Origin: Brevibacillus panacihumi
GTDB lineage: Bacteria; Bacillota; Bacilli; Brevibacillales; Brevibacillaceae
DNA: 64,000 bases
Direction: 5' to 3'
NCBI RefSeq assembly: GCF_003710985.1
Contig: NZ_RHHT01000062.1
Span: forward strand, 1-64,000
The notes below the pieces were generated by a model. It worked only from the letters and a program-made list of their open reading frames with translations, was not told where the DNA came from and did no database searches. Made by a program: the position numbers and the translations under genes. Shown in pieces: positions 44,277 to 53,251 of this stretch (the first letter of the stretch is position 1; each line of letters opens with the position of its first letter).

Positions 44277-45292
44277 CCAAAGCACGGAGTGCGCGGCTGC
44301 AGGTGATCTATGAAAAAACCGACATTTCTGCTGACCTGCGCTCACACTTGATCGGCTGGACCTACACGGACAACCTGAGCGGACAGGCGGATGACCTGCA
44401 GTTGACGGTAGAGGATATCGAGCAGCGGTGGAGCGGCAGTTGGCTGCCGGACCTGACAGCCACCCTCCAGGCAACCATCTTCCGCGAAAACTGGAATCAG
44501 GACGGCGTAGTGGAAAGCCTGCCTCTTGGTCGTTTTGAGATTGCAGACGTCGAGGTCAGCTATCCGCCCTCAACGGTCACGATATCCGCCATTTCGGTCC
44601 CCGAAACCTCTGGACTTCGTGGTGAAAAGAAAAACAAGGCATGGGAGAAGACAAAGCTGTCCGCAATTGCGAGAGAAAAAGCAGCGGGGGCTGGTCTCTC
44701 CCTTTTTTATGACACCGGCGATGACCCGCCATACGACCGGATCGAGCAAACGGAAGAGACTGACCTGGTATTCCTGATTCGCTTGTGCAACGACGCTGGA
44801 CTCTGTCTGAAAGTGGCTGGCACGCAGCTGGTCATTTTCGACGAAGCCAAATACGAAAGCGCAGCGCCGATCGCGACGCTAAAACGGAGTATGTCTGAGA
44901 TCAAATCGTTTCGGGCACGGACCACAAGCGTAGGCACATACCGTTCCTGCACGGTTAATTACTTCTCGGCAGAAGAGAAAAAAAGTATCTCCGCGACATT
45001 CACCCCGCCGAACGCTCTACCAACTGGCAGGACGCTCGTGATCAATGAACGGGTAACCTCGGTGGCAGAAGCGCAGAGACTCGCCAAAAAGAGACTGCGC
45101 CAAGCAAATAAGGAAGCAACTCAGGTATCGATCACGCGTACAGGTGATCTACGGCTTGTAGCCGGTGTGACAGTGTTATTGAACGAGTATGGGGCATTTG
45201 ACGGAAAATACATCATTACGCAAGCCACGCACAGCCAACAAAACGGGTACGATACGAGTCTGGAGCTGCGGCGCTGTTTGGAGGGGTATTAA
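44273..45292 (+). CDS. Baseplate hub protein, P2 gpD family
   Basis: 339 residues. ISADLRSHLIGWTYTDNLSGQADDLQLTVED (in parts) and LEIADVEVS-type segments mark the late control D / gp27-like hub family. It forms the trimeric hub between tube and spike. ATGA overlap with gpX. Confidence 0.88.
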   Translation: MTKARSARLQVIYEKTDISADLRSHLIGWTYTDNLSGQADDLQLTVEDIEQRWSGSWLPDLTATLQATIFRENWNQDGVVESLPLGRFEIADVEVSYPPSTVTISAISVPETSGLRGEKKNKAWEKTKLSAIAREKAAGAGLSLFYDTGDDPPYDRIEQTEETDLVFLIRLCNDAGLCLKVAGTQLVIFDEAKYESAAPIATLKRSMSEIKSFRARTTSVGTYRSCTVNYFSAEEKKSISATFTPPNALPTGRTLVINERVTSVAEAQRLAKKRLRQANKEATQVSITRTGDLRLVAGVTVLLNEYGAFDGKYIITQATHSQQNGYDTSLELRRCLEGY

Positions 45293-45706
45293 GTGGACAT
45301 AACAAAAAATCTGATCCGTGTTGGCAGGGTGTCGGCTGTGTACCCCGAGCGTTGTACAGCTCGGGTAGTTTTTGATGACCGCGCCAATTTGGTGTCTTAT
45401 GAGCTGCCAACGCTTGGACGCGGCTCTCTTGCAAACAAGGACTACTGGCTGCCAGATGTGGATGAGCAGGTTTGGTGTCTATTTCTCCCGAACGGAAACC
45501 AGCAGGGAGTCATCCTTGGCACAACATTCAACAGGGCCGATCCTCCGCCCGATCCTCCGGTGCAGGACAAGGACAAGCGTTACTTTCGTTTTGGCGACGG
45601 AACTTATATCCAGTATGACCGGAATAGCCATACCATGACGATCGATATACCGCGAGGTACTGTCGTCATAAATGGGCGTCTCATCGTGAACGATCCGGGA
45701 GGTTGA
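45293..45706 (+). CDS. Baseplate assembly protein V (spike)
   Basis: 137 residues. IRVGRVSAVYPERCTARVVF and YWLPDVDEQVWCLFLPNGNQ are typical of the gpV OB-fold, ending in a short beta-helix-like tail. It is the central membrane-piercing spike. GTG start right after the hub gene. Confidence 0.88.
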   Translation: MDITKNLIRVGRVSAVYPERCTARVVFDDRANLVSYELPTLGRGSLANKDYWLPDVDEQVWCLFLPNGNQQGVILGTTFNRADPPPDPPVQDKDKRYFRFGDGTYIQYDRNSHTMTIDIPRGTVVINGRLIVNDPGG

Positions 45707-45712
45707 TAGAAG

Positions 45713-46114
45713 ATGGGGCAAATCGGCAGTTTTGGAGAGATCATCTTCGAAGTGTCTATTGACAAAGTGAGATCCTTCGACGACTTTTCGCGATCTGCAA
45801 GCTCGCGTTGGAACGCCCACGAACGCTTTGGACAAAAGCCACGTTCGGAGTTTTTGGGTCCGAGTCTGGACGTAATCAACTTCGTCATGCGCTTTGATGC
45901 CCGTTTTGGGATGGATCCGAAGGCAGAGATGGATCGCCTACTCTCCTGGTGTCGGGAGGGTCGTGCTGAGACACTGATCATCGGAGGTACACCCATCGGG
46001 ATGGACCAGTGGACGATCACATCGGTTACGCAAAACTGGTTGACGCTCGACGGAACCGGCAAGGTCATCATCGGAGAGGCGGATGTGACCATGGAAGAAT
46101 ACATGAGGAAGTGA
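45713..46114 (+). CDS. Tail protein, gpU-like
   Basis: 133 residues: GQIGSFGEIIFEVSIDKVRS ... RSASSRWNAHERFGQKPRSEF, characteristic of P2 gpU relatives, a tail completion protein. Six bases after gene V. Confidence 0.8.
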   Translation: MGQIGSFGEIIFEVSIDKVRSFDDFSRSASSRWNAHERFGQKPRSEFLGPSLDVINFVMRFDARFGMDPKAEMDRLLSWCREGRAETLIIGGTPIGMDQWTITSVTQNWLTLDGTGKVIIGEADVTMEEYMRK

Positions 46115-46120
46115 GCACGC

Positions 46121-46438
46121 ATGGAATACGAGGTACCGACTACCAGGAAAAGCATTGATTTTGGCGCGACTGGCGTGCAGGAGATACTGCAAAACGTGTG
46201 GATGATTCTCTCTTCCACGCAGTATACGTGCCCTCTGGATCGCGCTTTTGCGTGGTCAGCAGAGGATGTAGATAAGCCACTACCAATCGCGCAAGCAAGG
46301 ATGACAGCCCGCCTGGTTGACGCAATCCGGCAGTACGAGCCAAGGGTGGAGGTAGTAGGGGTCACGTATCAGTCCGACCAACTCGCCGGAAGGCTGAATC
46401 CAATTGTAAAGGTGCGGATCCAAGATGGCGCGCTTTAA
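46121..46438 (+). CDS. Baseplate wedge protein, gpW/gp25-like
   Basis: 105 residues: GATGVQEILQNVWMILSSTQ, then CPLDRAFAW, the pattern of the GPW_gp25 family. It anchors the wedge to the sheath. It overlaps gene J by 14 bases. Confidence 0.88.
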   Translation: MEYEVPTTRKSIDFGATGVQEILQNVWMILSSTQYTCPLDRAFAWSAEDVDKPLPIAQARMTARLVDAIRQYEPRVEVVGVTYQSDQLAGRLNPIVKVRIQDGAL

Positions 46439-47528
46439 CTTACCGGATATTACGTTTGCAAACAAATCTGTCGAACAGATCGAGACGGAAGTCCTCTCGC
46501 GCTACGAGAAAGAAGCAAACGTCAATCTTGCGCCGGCGGACCCGCGTAGAAAACTTCTGCAGGCGATCGTGATCTTACTTGCTCAGCAGCGCAGCCTGAT
46601 CGATTACAGCGCGAAGATGAACCTGCTTTCCTATGCGGAAGATCCTTTTCTGGACCATCTAGGTGCGCTCACGAATACCTGGCGCCTTCAGGCGCAGCCA
46701 GCAAAGGCGACAATGCGATTCCTTTTCTCTATCAATAACATGCAGACCATTCCGCTCGGGACCCGTGTAACCCCCGGGAACGGTCTTTTCTTTGCGGTTG
46801 AGCAAGAGGTTACTGTGCAGCCGGGACAAACACAGGTGGATGTCCTGGTAGTGTGCATGGAAGCGGGGACGATGGGGAACGGGTACCTGCCCGGCCAGAT
46901 CAACCAGCTGGTGGATCCTTTGCCGTGGGTGCAGTCCGTTACAAATATCTCTGCATCTGAGGGCGGCTCCGACATTGAATCCCCCGATTCCTATGCGAAT
47001 CGCATTCGGCTCGCGCCAGAGTCATTCAGCGTAGCAGGGCCTGACGGGGCCTATGAGTTTTGGGCAAAAACGGCCAGTCCCTTGATCGCGGATGTGTCTG
47101 TGCGTAGCCCATCTCCGGGAGTTGTGGAAATTCGACCGCTTTTGAAGGACGGCATCATCCCTGGGCAAGAGATCCTCGACCAAGTATGGGCCACTTGCAG
47201 CGATAAAACTGTCCGTCCGTTGACCGACATGGTAAAAGTCCTTGCGCCGGAGGTCGTCAGCTTCGACATATCTGTAACGTACTGGATTGCATCGTCCAGC
47301 GCGGGAAGCCTGCAGGAGGCTATCGAAAAAGCAGTGCAATCGTATGTGATGTGGCAAAAGACAAAGCTGGGCCGGGACATCAACCCATCGGAGCTGACGC
47401 GTCTGATGGTCAACGCAGGAGCTAAACGAGTGGAGATTGCCTCTCCCACATTTATGAGGCTGGAATCCTATCAAGTGGCAGAAGCAGCGAATGTCACTGT
47501 GAACTACGGAGGGCTGGAGGATGATTAA
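46425..47528 (+). CDS. Baseplate protein J
   Basis: 367 residues. ARRKLLQAIV-type N-terminus (PADPRRKLLQAIVILLAQQR), the bridging EGGSDIESPDSYANRIRLAPE segment and PEVVSFDISVTYWI support gpJ. Major baseplate wedge component acting with W and I. Confidence 0.92.
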   Translation: MARFNLPDITFANKSVEQIETEVLSRYEKEANVNLAPADPRRKLLQAIVILLAQQRSLIDYSAKMNLLSYAEDPFLDHLGALTNTWRLQAQPAKATMRFLFSINNMQTIPLGTRVTPGNGLFFAVEQEVTVQPGQTQVDVLVVCMEAGTMGNGYLPGQINQLVDPLPWVQSVTNISASEGGSDIESPDSYANRIRLAPESFSVAGPDGAYEFWAKTASPLIADVSVRSPSPGVVEIRPLLKDGIIPGQEILDQVWATCSDKTVRPLTDMVKVLAPEVVSFDISVTYWIASSSAGSLQEAIEKAVQSYVMWQKTKLGRDINPSELTRLMVNAGAKRVEIASPTFMRLESYQVAEAANVTVNYGGLEDD

Positions 47529-48195
47529 GCTCCAAGACGTTTCGCTGAAAAAAGACATCTTACCCCCGGCCCTTGCGAACGATCCCGATGTATCGGCAAT
47601 GGCGTCAGCACTCGACCCGGAGCTGCAGCTCATCACGCAGCAAATCCGCGATACACTGATCTTATCGAGGATCGATGAACTGCCAGAAGAGGTGATTGAA
47701 CATCTACTCTGGCAGTTCCATATTACGCTCAACGAAGGGGCCGCCCTGGCAGATACGCTGCAAGAGAAGCGAGAATTGGTAAAAAACGCACTCGAAATTC
47801 ACCGGATGAAAGGAACAAAAGCGGCGCTGGAGCGTGTTCTGGAGCTGCTCAACATGCAGGGAACGATCTCAGAGTGGTTTGAGTACGGCGGGGATCCGTA
47901 CCACTTCCGGATTGACATCCTGGATGTCAGTACACGGGGGATTACAGAAGATTTGATCCGGCAGCTAGATATTTTGATTTTCGCGTACAAAAACACCCGG
48001 TCTTGGCTGGAAAGTATCCGTATATTCCTGTCAGGACGGGGTAAAGTCCGCGTAGCAGGAGCAACACTGTCGGGGGAAAAGGTGACAGTTTACCCATGGA
48101 GCGAGACGCTCTTGGAAGGCCGTGGGGCGATTAAATTCGGAGCCGTGTACCAAACTGTCGAATCCACAACTGTCTATCCAGGTAAAGGAGGATAA
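47521..48195 (+). CDS. Tail protein I
   Basis: 224 residues. VSAMASALDPELQLITQQIR and MKGTKAALERVLELLN are typical of P2 gpI, which links the baseplate to tail fibres. Eight-base overlap with J. Confidence 0.88.
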   Translation: MIKLQDVSLKKDILPPALANDPDVSAMASALDPELQLITQQIRDTLILSRIDELPEEVIEHLLWQFHITLNEGAALADTLQEKRELVKNALEIHRMKGTKAALERVLELLNMQGTISEWFEYGGDPYHFRIDILDVSTRGITEDLIRQLDILIFAYKNTRSWLESIRIFLSGRGKVRVAGATLSGEKVTVYPWSETLLEGRGAIKFGAVYQTVESTTVYPGKGG

Positions 48196-48196
48196 T

Positions 48197-48991
48197 ATGG
48201 CAGAGAACTTTTACACGATAGTGACGAACATTGGAAAAGCAAAAATAGCTAACGCTACAGCACTTGGAACGAAAGTAAACATAGTCCAGATGGCTGTAGG
48301 TGACGGGAACGGAGTTTACTACAATCCTACCGAGAACCAAACCTCACTTCGGCACGAAGTATGGCGCGGTTCGATCAATAGCATCAAGCCCGACGAACAA
48401 AATCCATATTGGGTCGTTACCGAGATAGTTATCCCCTCGGATGTCGGCGGATTTACCATCCGAGAGGTGGGCGTATTCGATGACCAAGGTGATCTAATTG
48501 CAGTCGGTAAATATCCTGAAACGTACAAACCCGTATTGGCTGACGGCAGTGCAAAAGACCTTTTTGTTCGGATGATTCTGGAGGTAACAAACACTTCTTC
48601 GGTTACATTGAAAGTGGATCCGTCCATCGTGCTTGCATCACGCGAGTATGTAAATGATTCGATCGATGCTGCAAAAAAACAGTTGCGCCAGTATGTAAAT
48701 GATTCGATCGCAAAACAGGTAGAAAGTATTGCTGATAAACTTGCCAACTACAAAAAATTTAAAAGCGGCAAAGATGCGAACGGCATTTTCACCGTTGTCG
48801 AGTACCGGAGAGTAGCAGACAATACCCTCTACATGAAGTCCACCTTGTCCAATCCTGATGCCGATGGTAACTACCAGACGGACACCAGAGTGTACTACAA
48901 AATGAATGGTGTCGATGTCGATCACACGGTGATCGTTACCCTCACGTACGATCCAGATGGTGATGTAGTGAGCGAGGTGCCAAGCGCATGA
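48197..48991 (+). CDS. Tail fibre protein
   Basis: 264 residues. The N-terminal collar domain (FYTIVTNIGKAKIANATALG, IREVGVFDDQGDLIAVGKYP) is the P2 H-type tail-collar fibre domain that attaches to gpI. A direct repeat REYVNDSIDAAKKQ / RQYVNDSIAKQ marks a coiled-coil neck (about 148-178). The C-terminal domain is unrecognised. AAAGGAGGATAAT precedes the ATG. Confidence 0.85.
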   Translation: MAENFYTIVTNIGKAKIANATALGTKVNIVQMAVGDGNGVYYNPTENQTSLRHEVWRGSINSIKPDEQNPYWVVTEIVIPSDVGGFTIREVGVFDDQGDLIAVGKYPETYKPVLADGSAKDLFVRMILEVTNTSSVTLKVDPSIVLASREYVNDSIDAAKKQLRQYVNDSIAKQVESIADKLANYKKFKSGKDANGIFTVVEYRRVADNTLYMKSTLSNPDADGNYQTDTRVYYKMNGVDVDHTVIVTLTYDPDGDVVSEVPSA

Positions 48992-49518
48992 TAGGAGACA
49001 TCTTACGTGATCACGGTCTAGGCAAAGGGATCAACGGGACAGATAAGCAGGCACTGATCGACATCGCTAATGCGGCTGATGCAAATCAGAGTGTTGTCAA
49101 AACCAATATCGTCAATGCGTTAAATGCTGTCAGCACCGACCAAGTGTTGGGGCTTACGGACGAGTCAACTTGGGCAGACATCCAAGCAAAAATTCCGCTA
49201 GTCAAGACGGGAAAAAAGTGGGCGACAGGGTTAGTAGGAACGCTCAATAATAGCGAGATGCGCACAGTAGGTGGTCTATCCTTTAATCCATCCACAATCA
49301 TTATCACATCTCAGCGGATTACGACATTCGGGGCTAGTACCGCCACATATTCAAAGGAGGATGATCGCTGGATAACGGGTGTGGGTAACATCGGTAATAT
49401 TCTATTTCCAAGGGTAGTTTTGCCCACAACGGGGACTACTTTCGGTACATCGTTTGATGTAAAGAACTATGAAAGTAGCTACTCTTTTATCAATGTACGA
49501 TGGATTGCATTCGAGTGA
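48988..49518 (+). CDS. Tail fibre tip protein, copy 1
   Basis: 176 residues. A helical N-terminus (1-70) is followed by a beta-rich C-terminal domain. That domain starts KKWATGLVGTLNNSEMRTVG and ends RWIAFE. It shares this domain with the next gene. ATGA overlap with the fibre gene. Likely receptor binding. Confidence 0.75.
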   Translation: MIGDILRDHGLGKGINGTDKQALIDIANAADANQSVVKTNIVNALNAVSTDQVLGLTDESTWADIQAKIPLVKTGKKWATGLVGTLNNSEMRTVGGLSFNPSTIIITSQRITTFGASTATYSKEDDRWITGVGNIGNILFPRVVLPTTGTTFGTSFDVKNYESSYSFINVRWIAFE

Positions 49519-49530
49519 AGGAGGGTTCTC

Positions 49531-50091
49531 ATGGCACAATTACCGAGCACGGCAACGCTAAAGCAAATCATCGCGGCGTTGCAAGAGTTGGAATGTATCA
49601 ATCAGAAAGCAGACCTTGCATCGGTCGTCGGCAGCCCTGCAGAGATGACCGATGATGTAGCGACCATCATCGGGGCGTTGCAAGCTGCTAAAAACACACT
49701 TGCTGCCAACCTCAACGCAAAGGGACAAACGGCTTCTGGCAGTGACAGTGTTCAGTCTCTTGCGGATAAAGTCGGTGAATTTAACGGAAAGCGTTGGGCA
49801 ACAGGAACACAATCAAATGTCCCGATATCATCAACCTCCACCATTTCCGGCCTTGCCTTTACCCCGACAACTGTTATTGTGCGCTCAGACGCTTACTGTT
49901 GGACATTAGTCACACCGATATTTGCCGGTCTTTCAACTAGGGCTGATACCACCAACTCTAGTTTTTTCAGCAGTAATGGCATGCCAGTGTCTGGTGGATC
50001 TTTATCGATCATAGCAAACGGCTTTACTGTAAAGCCTGTCTATAACGCAGGTGGATCAAACGGCAATATTGAATGGATCGCGTTTGAATAA
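49531..50091 (+). CDS. Tail fibre tip protein, copy 2
   Basis: 186 residues. It has a different helical N-terminus (TLKQIIAALQELECINQKAD) but a C-terminal domain like copy 1: KRWATGTQSNVP, the pattern SGLAFTPTTVIV (copy 1 GGLSFNPSTIII) and the same WIAFE end. GGAGGGTTCTC precedes the ATG. Possibly an alternative receptor-binding tip. Confidence 0.75.
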   Translation: MAQLPSTATLKQIIAALQELECINQKADLASVVGSPAEMTDDVATIIGALQAAKNTLAANLNAKGQTASGSDSVQSLADKVGEFNGKRWATGTQSNVPISSTSTISGLAFTPTTVIVRSDAYCWTLVTPIFAGLSTRADTTNSSFFSSNGMPVSGGSLSIIANGFTVKPVYNAGGSNGNIEWIAFE

Positions 50092-50104
50092 AGGAGGAAA
50101 GAGC

Positions 50105-50719
50105 ATGAGACAAATCGGAAGAAAAATCTATTTTGATAAATTGACAGGCAATGTATTGGTGGACACAGGGGAACGAGCTGGCTTTGTGATAGAAACCTCA
50201 CTGGAACTGGACTTTCAGACGTACATTGCGCTATCTGAGCGCAATCCAGACACTGTAGGCTGCTTGCAACTGGAATATGGCCAATTCGCGGACAAGTTTG
50301 CTCGGTACCAGTTCCGAGTTGATCCAGATACCAAGACCATCATCTGGGACGTGACGCCGCCTACGGCGCCCTTGGAACAGGTAAAAGTAGCGAAAATTGA
50401 CTTCTTGAATCAAGAGTGCTTTAACGCGATCTACGCAGGCTTCGCCTCTACGTCCACCGGTCACACGTTCCGGTTTAATGAGGAGGACCAGGCGAACTTC
50501 AACCAACAAAGCACGCTGTTCCTCTTAAAACCGGACCTCGCTGAAACGCAATGGAAAACCGAGGATGCCGGCATCGTCACCCTAACCCGCGATCAATTCA
50601 TCGAGGTCGTTTTCGAGGCTGGCCAGCACAAACAGCAACAGATTGAGAAGTATTGGACGCTCAAAGCACAGGTCGAAGCTGCTGAAACAAAAGAAGAAAT
50701 CGACGCTATCAACTGGTAG
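50105..50719 (+). CDS. Fibre-associated protein with DUF4376-like C-terminus
   Basis: 204 residues. The N-terminal half is beta-rich (GRKIYFDKLTGNVLVDTGER). The C-terminal half has LDFLNQECFNAI-like and FNEEDQANFNQQSTLFLL patterns seen in DUF4376/tail-fibre assembly proteins of Firmicutes phages. AAAGGAGGAAAGAGC precedes the ATG. It may be a fibre chaperone or structural cap. Confidence 0.65.
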   Translation: MRQIGRKIYFDKLTGNVLVDTGERAGFVIETSLELDFQTYIALSERNPDTVGCLQLEYGQFADKFARYQFRVDPDTKTIIWDVTPPTAPLEQVKVAKIDFLNQECFNAIYAGFASTSTGHTFRFNEEDQANFNQQSTLFLLKPDLAETQWKTEDAGIVTLTRDQFIEVVFEAGQHKQQQIEKYWTLKAQVEAAETKEEIDAINW

Positions 50720-50731
50720 GAGGTCGAGCGC

Positions 50732-51202
50732 ATGGACTTGAAGCGCTTTGACCTTCTTTTTGTTCGGGGGAGCTCTCCGTTGGCTCGACTGATTCAGTGG
50801 GTTACACGGTCGCCGTACAGTCATGTGGCGATAGTGCTGGATGAGCTGCATGTAGCGGAAACGGATTGGCGGTTTCCGCTACAACGGAACCACAATAACT
50901 ACCCGCCGTGGCAGTATGACGTGTACCGATATCGAGGAGAGCTGACAGCAGCGCAGGCCGCTGTAATGACCGAGTTTATCCATGCACACATCGGCACGCC
51001 ATACGACTTCTTGCAGACCGTCACCAATGGGTTGTATTTACTGACCGGGCTGCCGATCCGTGACGCTCCCAACCGAATGAATTGTAGTGAGACGGTAGAC
51101 CGTATGTTTTCGTCAGCAGGAATCAGCCTAACGACGTTGGATGTTGGCAAAGTGACGCCTGCTGATCTCGTTAGATCCAGTAATTTGCAAAAAGTATCAT
51201 GA
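50732..51202 (+). CDS. Permuted papain-like (YiiX/YaeF-type) hydrolase
   Basis: 156 residues. His31 in SPYSHVAIVLD comes before Cys118 in RMNCSETVDRMF, the permuted order of the NlpC/P60-related YiiX family. FDLLFVRGSSPLARLIQWVT is the usual opening. Such enzymes cut peptide or acyl bonds in cell-wall or lipid substrates. Its position between tail fibres and holin suggests a role in entry or lysis. GGAGGTCGAGCGC precedes the ATG. Confidence 0.75.
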   Translation: MDLKRFDLLFVRGSSPLARLIQWVTRSPYSHVAIVLDELHVAETDWRFPLQRNHNNYPPWQYDVYRYRGELTAAQAAVMTEFIHAHIGTPYDFLQTVTNGLYLLTGLPIRDAPNRMNCSETVDRMFSSAGISLTTLDVGKVTPADLVRSSNLQKVS

Positions 51203-51265
51203 TGCCCCGAACCGATCGGGGCTATTTGCATTGCCCCGGAATGGGGTGGGAAGGAAGATGAGCAC

Positions 51266-51721
51266 ATGAAACTTTTACAAAGTCTTGAAAGCGTGGCGAC
51301 TCCGGGCAACGGATGGGCGGCAGCAGCGGGGGCAACCTTGGCACCAATCCTCCAATACTTCTACGGCAGTGACCGGCAGGACATCATGACTGTTTTATGT
51401 ATGACGATCTCATTGGACTGGATAACTGGTATCCATGCGGCAAAAAAAGACGATACCTACTCTTCTGAGTACGGTTTGGCCCGGATTCCCCGCACGCTGT
51501 TTCTGCTCTCCCTGCCCGCCGTGGCCAACATGCTTGACCGAGTGATAGGGACGCCAGGTTTTCTCTTCTTCGGCGTGACATTCGGCTTGATTTACCACAC
51601 ATGGACGAGCCTGACAGCCAATGCAGCGCGCGCCGGGTGGCCCGTGCCAGAGGCGATCGTTAACCTGGTCAGTTCGGAGATCAAGGCCAAAGCAGAGCGT
51701 GCTGCAAGAAAGGGAAAGTAG
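51266..51721 (+). CDS. Phage holin, Cph1/toxin-secretion type
   Basis: 151 residues with about three membrane helices: WAAAAGATLAPILQYFY, IMTVLCMTISLDWITGIHAA, and ARIPRTLFLLSLPAVANML, with a charged C-terminus. The DWITGIHAAKK segment is typical of the phage_holin_4 family. It permeabilises the membrane so that the endolysin can act. GGAAGGAAGATGAGC precedes the ATG. Confidence 0.88.
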   Translation: MKLLQSLESVATPGNGWAAAAGATLAPILQYFYGSDRQDIMTVLCMTISLDWITGIHAAKKDDTYSSEYGLARIPRTLFLLSLPAVANMLDRVIGTPGFLFFGVTFGLIYHTWTSLTANAARAGWPVPEAIVNLVSSEIKAKAERAARKGK

Positions 51722-51745
51722 ATCCATGAAAGGGAGGAACAGGCT

Positions 51746-53131
51746 ATGAAAATAGTAATTGATGCCGGGCACGGCCCGTATACAGCGGGCAAGAGGACCC
51801 CAGATGATAGCATGCGTGAATTTCACTTCAATAGTGTGGTTGCCCGTTACATCCGAGATGGGTTGATGCAATATGAAGGTGTCGAAGTTCTTTTCACCCA
51901 CGCCGACGACGGCAGCAGTGACGTACCACTGAAGGAACGTACGGACAAAGCAAACGCCTGGGGAGCGGATGCTTTTGTATCCATCCACGCGAATGCCTTT
52001 GGGGCCAACTGGAACGATGCAAACGGTATTGAGACGTTCGTTTATACATCACTGCCGGCGGCAGCCTTGAAGCTGGCCAAAGCGGTTCAAGGTGCCCTGA
52101 TCCGGTCAACAGGTCGCCGAGATCGCGGCGTGAAAGCGGACAACCTGCATGTACTGCGTGAGACCAAAATGACGGCAATCCTAATCGAATGTGGCTTTAT
52201 GACCAACCGGGAAGAGGCGACACTGCTCAAGAGCGACGAATACCGCCGCCAGTGCGCAGCAGCCATTGTACAAGGTATTGTGGAGGTGTATGGTTTGAAA
52301 AAGTCAGAGTCAAGCAAATCAGGTACGCCCATAGTCGGCCAAGCCCAGGTGACCGTCCAGCAGGCCCAAGAGTGGGCAAGGCAAAAGAAAGCAGCTCAGT
52401 CTTTTATCGACCTTGCCCCCGTGTACTGGCGGATTGGTGGCGAGTTGGGCATCCGCCCAGAAGTCGGCTACGCCCAGGCTGCGAAGGAAACCGGCTTAGG
52501 GTGGTTCCCCGGTGTCGTATCCCGCGACTTCCACAACTGGTGCGGACTGAAGACGACCAAGGGCGGCAGCAATACCGATCCACTCGCACATGCCCGATTC
52601 CTGAATGACGAAGAGGGAGTTAGAGCACATCTCCAGCATCTAGCTCTTTATGCCGGCGTGGAGGTAAAAGGAGTAATAGTCGATCCAAGACACTTCCCAT
52701 CAGTGCGTGGAACAGCCAAGACGGTAGAGGCCCTTGGCGGAAAGTGGGCACCAGCTGTTGAATACGGGAACGCAATCACCGATCTTCTAGCAGGATTGCT
52801 GGCTACCAAAGTACCCACACCCCCTGTTAATGAATCTGTGGAAAAGGTATCCATCGAAATCAACGGCGTCCGTATCTCAGCACAAGGTTATCTCCGAAAT
52901 GGTGTTTCCGTATTGCCTATCCGGGCCGTATCGGAAGCTCTCGGTGCTACCCTGGAATGGGTGCCAGAGACGAAACAAGTCAGGGTTAATGGGATAGACC
53001 TGACGGAAACGATTGAGTCAGGCGTATCCTATGCCCCAGCCCGGGAGTTGGCAGCGGTACTTGGTTTGCAGGTGGCATGGAATCAGGCCGCAAAAACAGT
53101 GGAGTTGTCAACTTGCAGCATCCGGTGGTAG
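51746..53131 (+). CDS. Three-domain endolysin
   Basis: 461 residues. Residues 1-178 form an N-acetylmuramoyl-L-alanine amidase (Amidase_3): VIDAGHGPYTAGK, SIHANAFG and the catalytic Glu in ILIECGFM. Residues 215-345 are a glucosaminidase-like domain (YWRIGGELGIRPEVGYAQAA KETGLGWFPGV, in parts). Residues 365-455 are a copper-amine-oxidase-like stalk domain (LPIRAVSEALGATLEWVPET). The pairing gives two lytic activities. GGGAGGAACAGGCT precedes the ATG. Confidence 0.93.
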   Translation: MKIVIDAGHGPYTAGKRTPDDSMREFHFNSVVARYIRDGLMQYEGVEVLFTHADDGSSDVPLKERTDKANAWGADAFVSIHANAFGANWNDANGIETFVYTSLPAAALKLAKAVQGALIRSTGRRDRGVKADNLHVLRETKMTAILIECGFMTNREEATLLKSDEYRRQCAAAIVQGIVEVYGLKKSESSKSGTPIVGQAQVTVQQAQEWARQKKAAQSFIDLAPVYWRIGGELGIRPEVGYAQAAKETGLGWFPGVVSRDFHNWCGLKTTKGGSNTDPLAHARFLNDEEGVRAHLQHLALYAGVEVKGVIVDPRHFPSVRGTAKTVEALGGKWAPAVEYGNAITDLLAGLLATKVPTPPVNESVEKVSIEINGVRISAQGYLRNGVSVLPIRAVSEALGATLEWVPETKQVRVNGIDLTETIESGVSYAPARELAAVLGLQVAWNQAAKTVELSTCSIRW

Positions 53132-53155
53132 CCGAGTGGCTGTGTAAGTAGAAAT

Positions 53156-53181
53156 GCCCTCCTGTAAAGGAGGGCTATTTT
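53156..53181 (+). terminator. Terminator of the late operon
   Basis: GCCCTCCT-GTAA-AGGAGGGC followed by TATTTT. It closes the lysis cassette. Confidence 0.8.
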
Positions 53182-53251
53182 AATTTGGAAGGATATGTTG
53201 TATTTTGGTAGAAAGGTAACAAAAATGTCGGGTTAAAATAGGAGTGAAACA

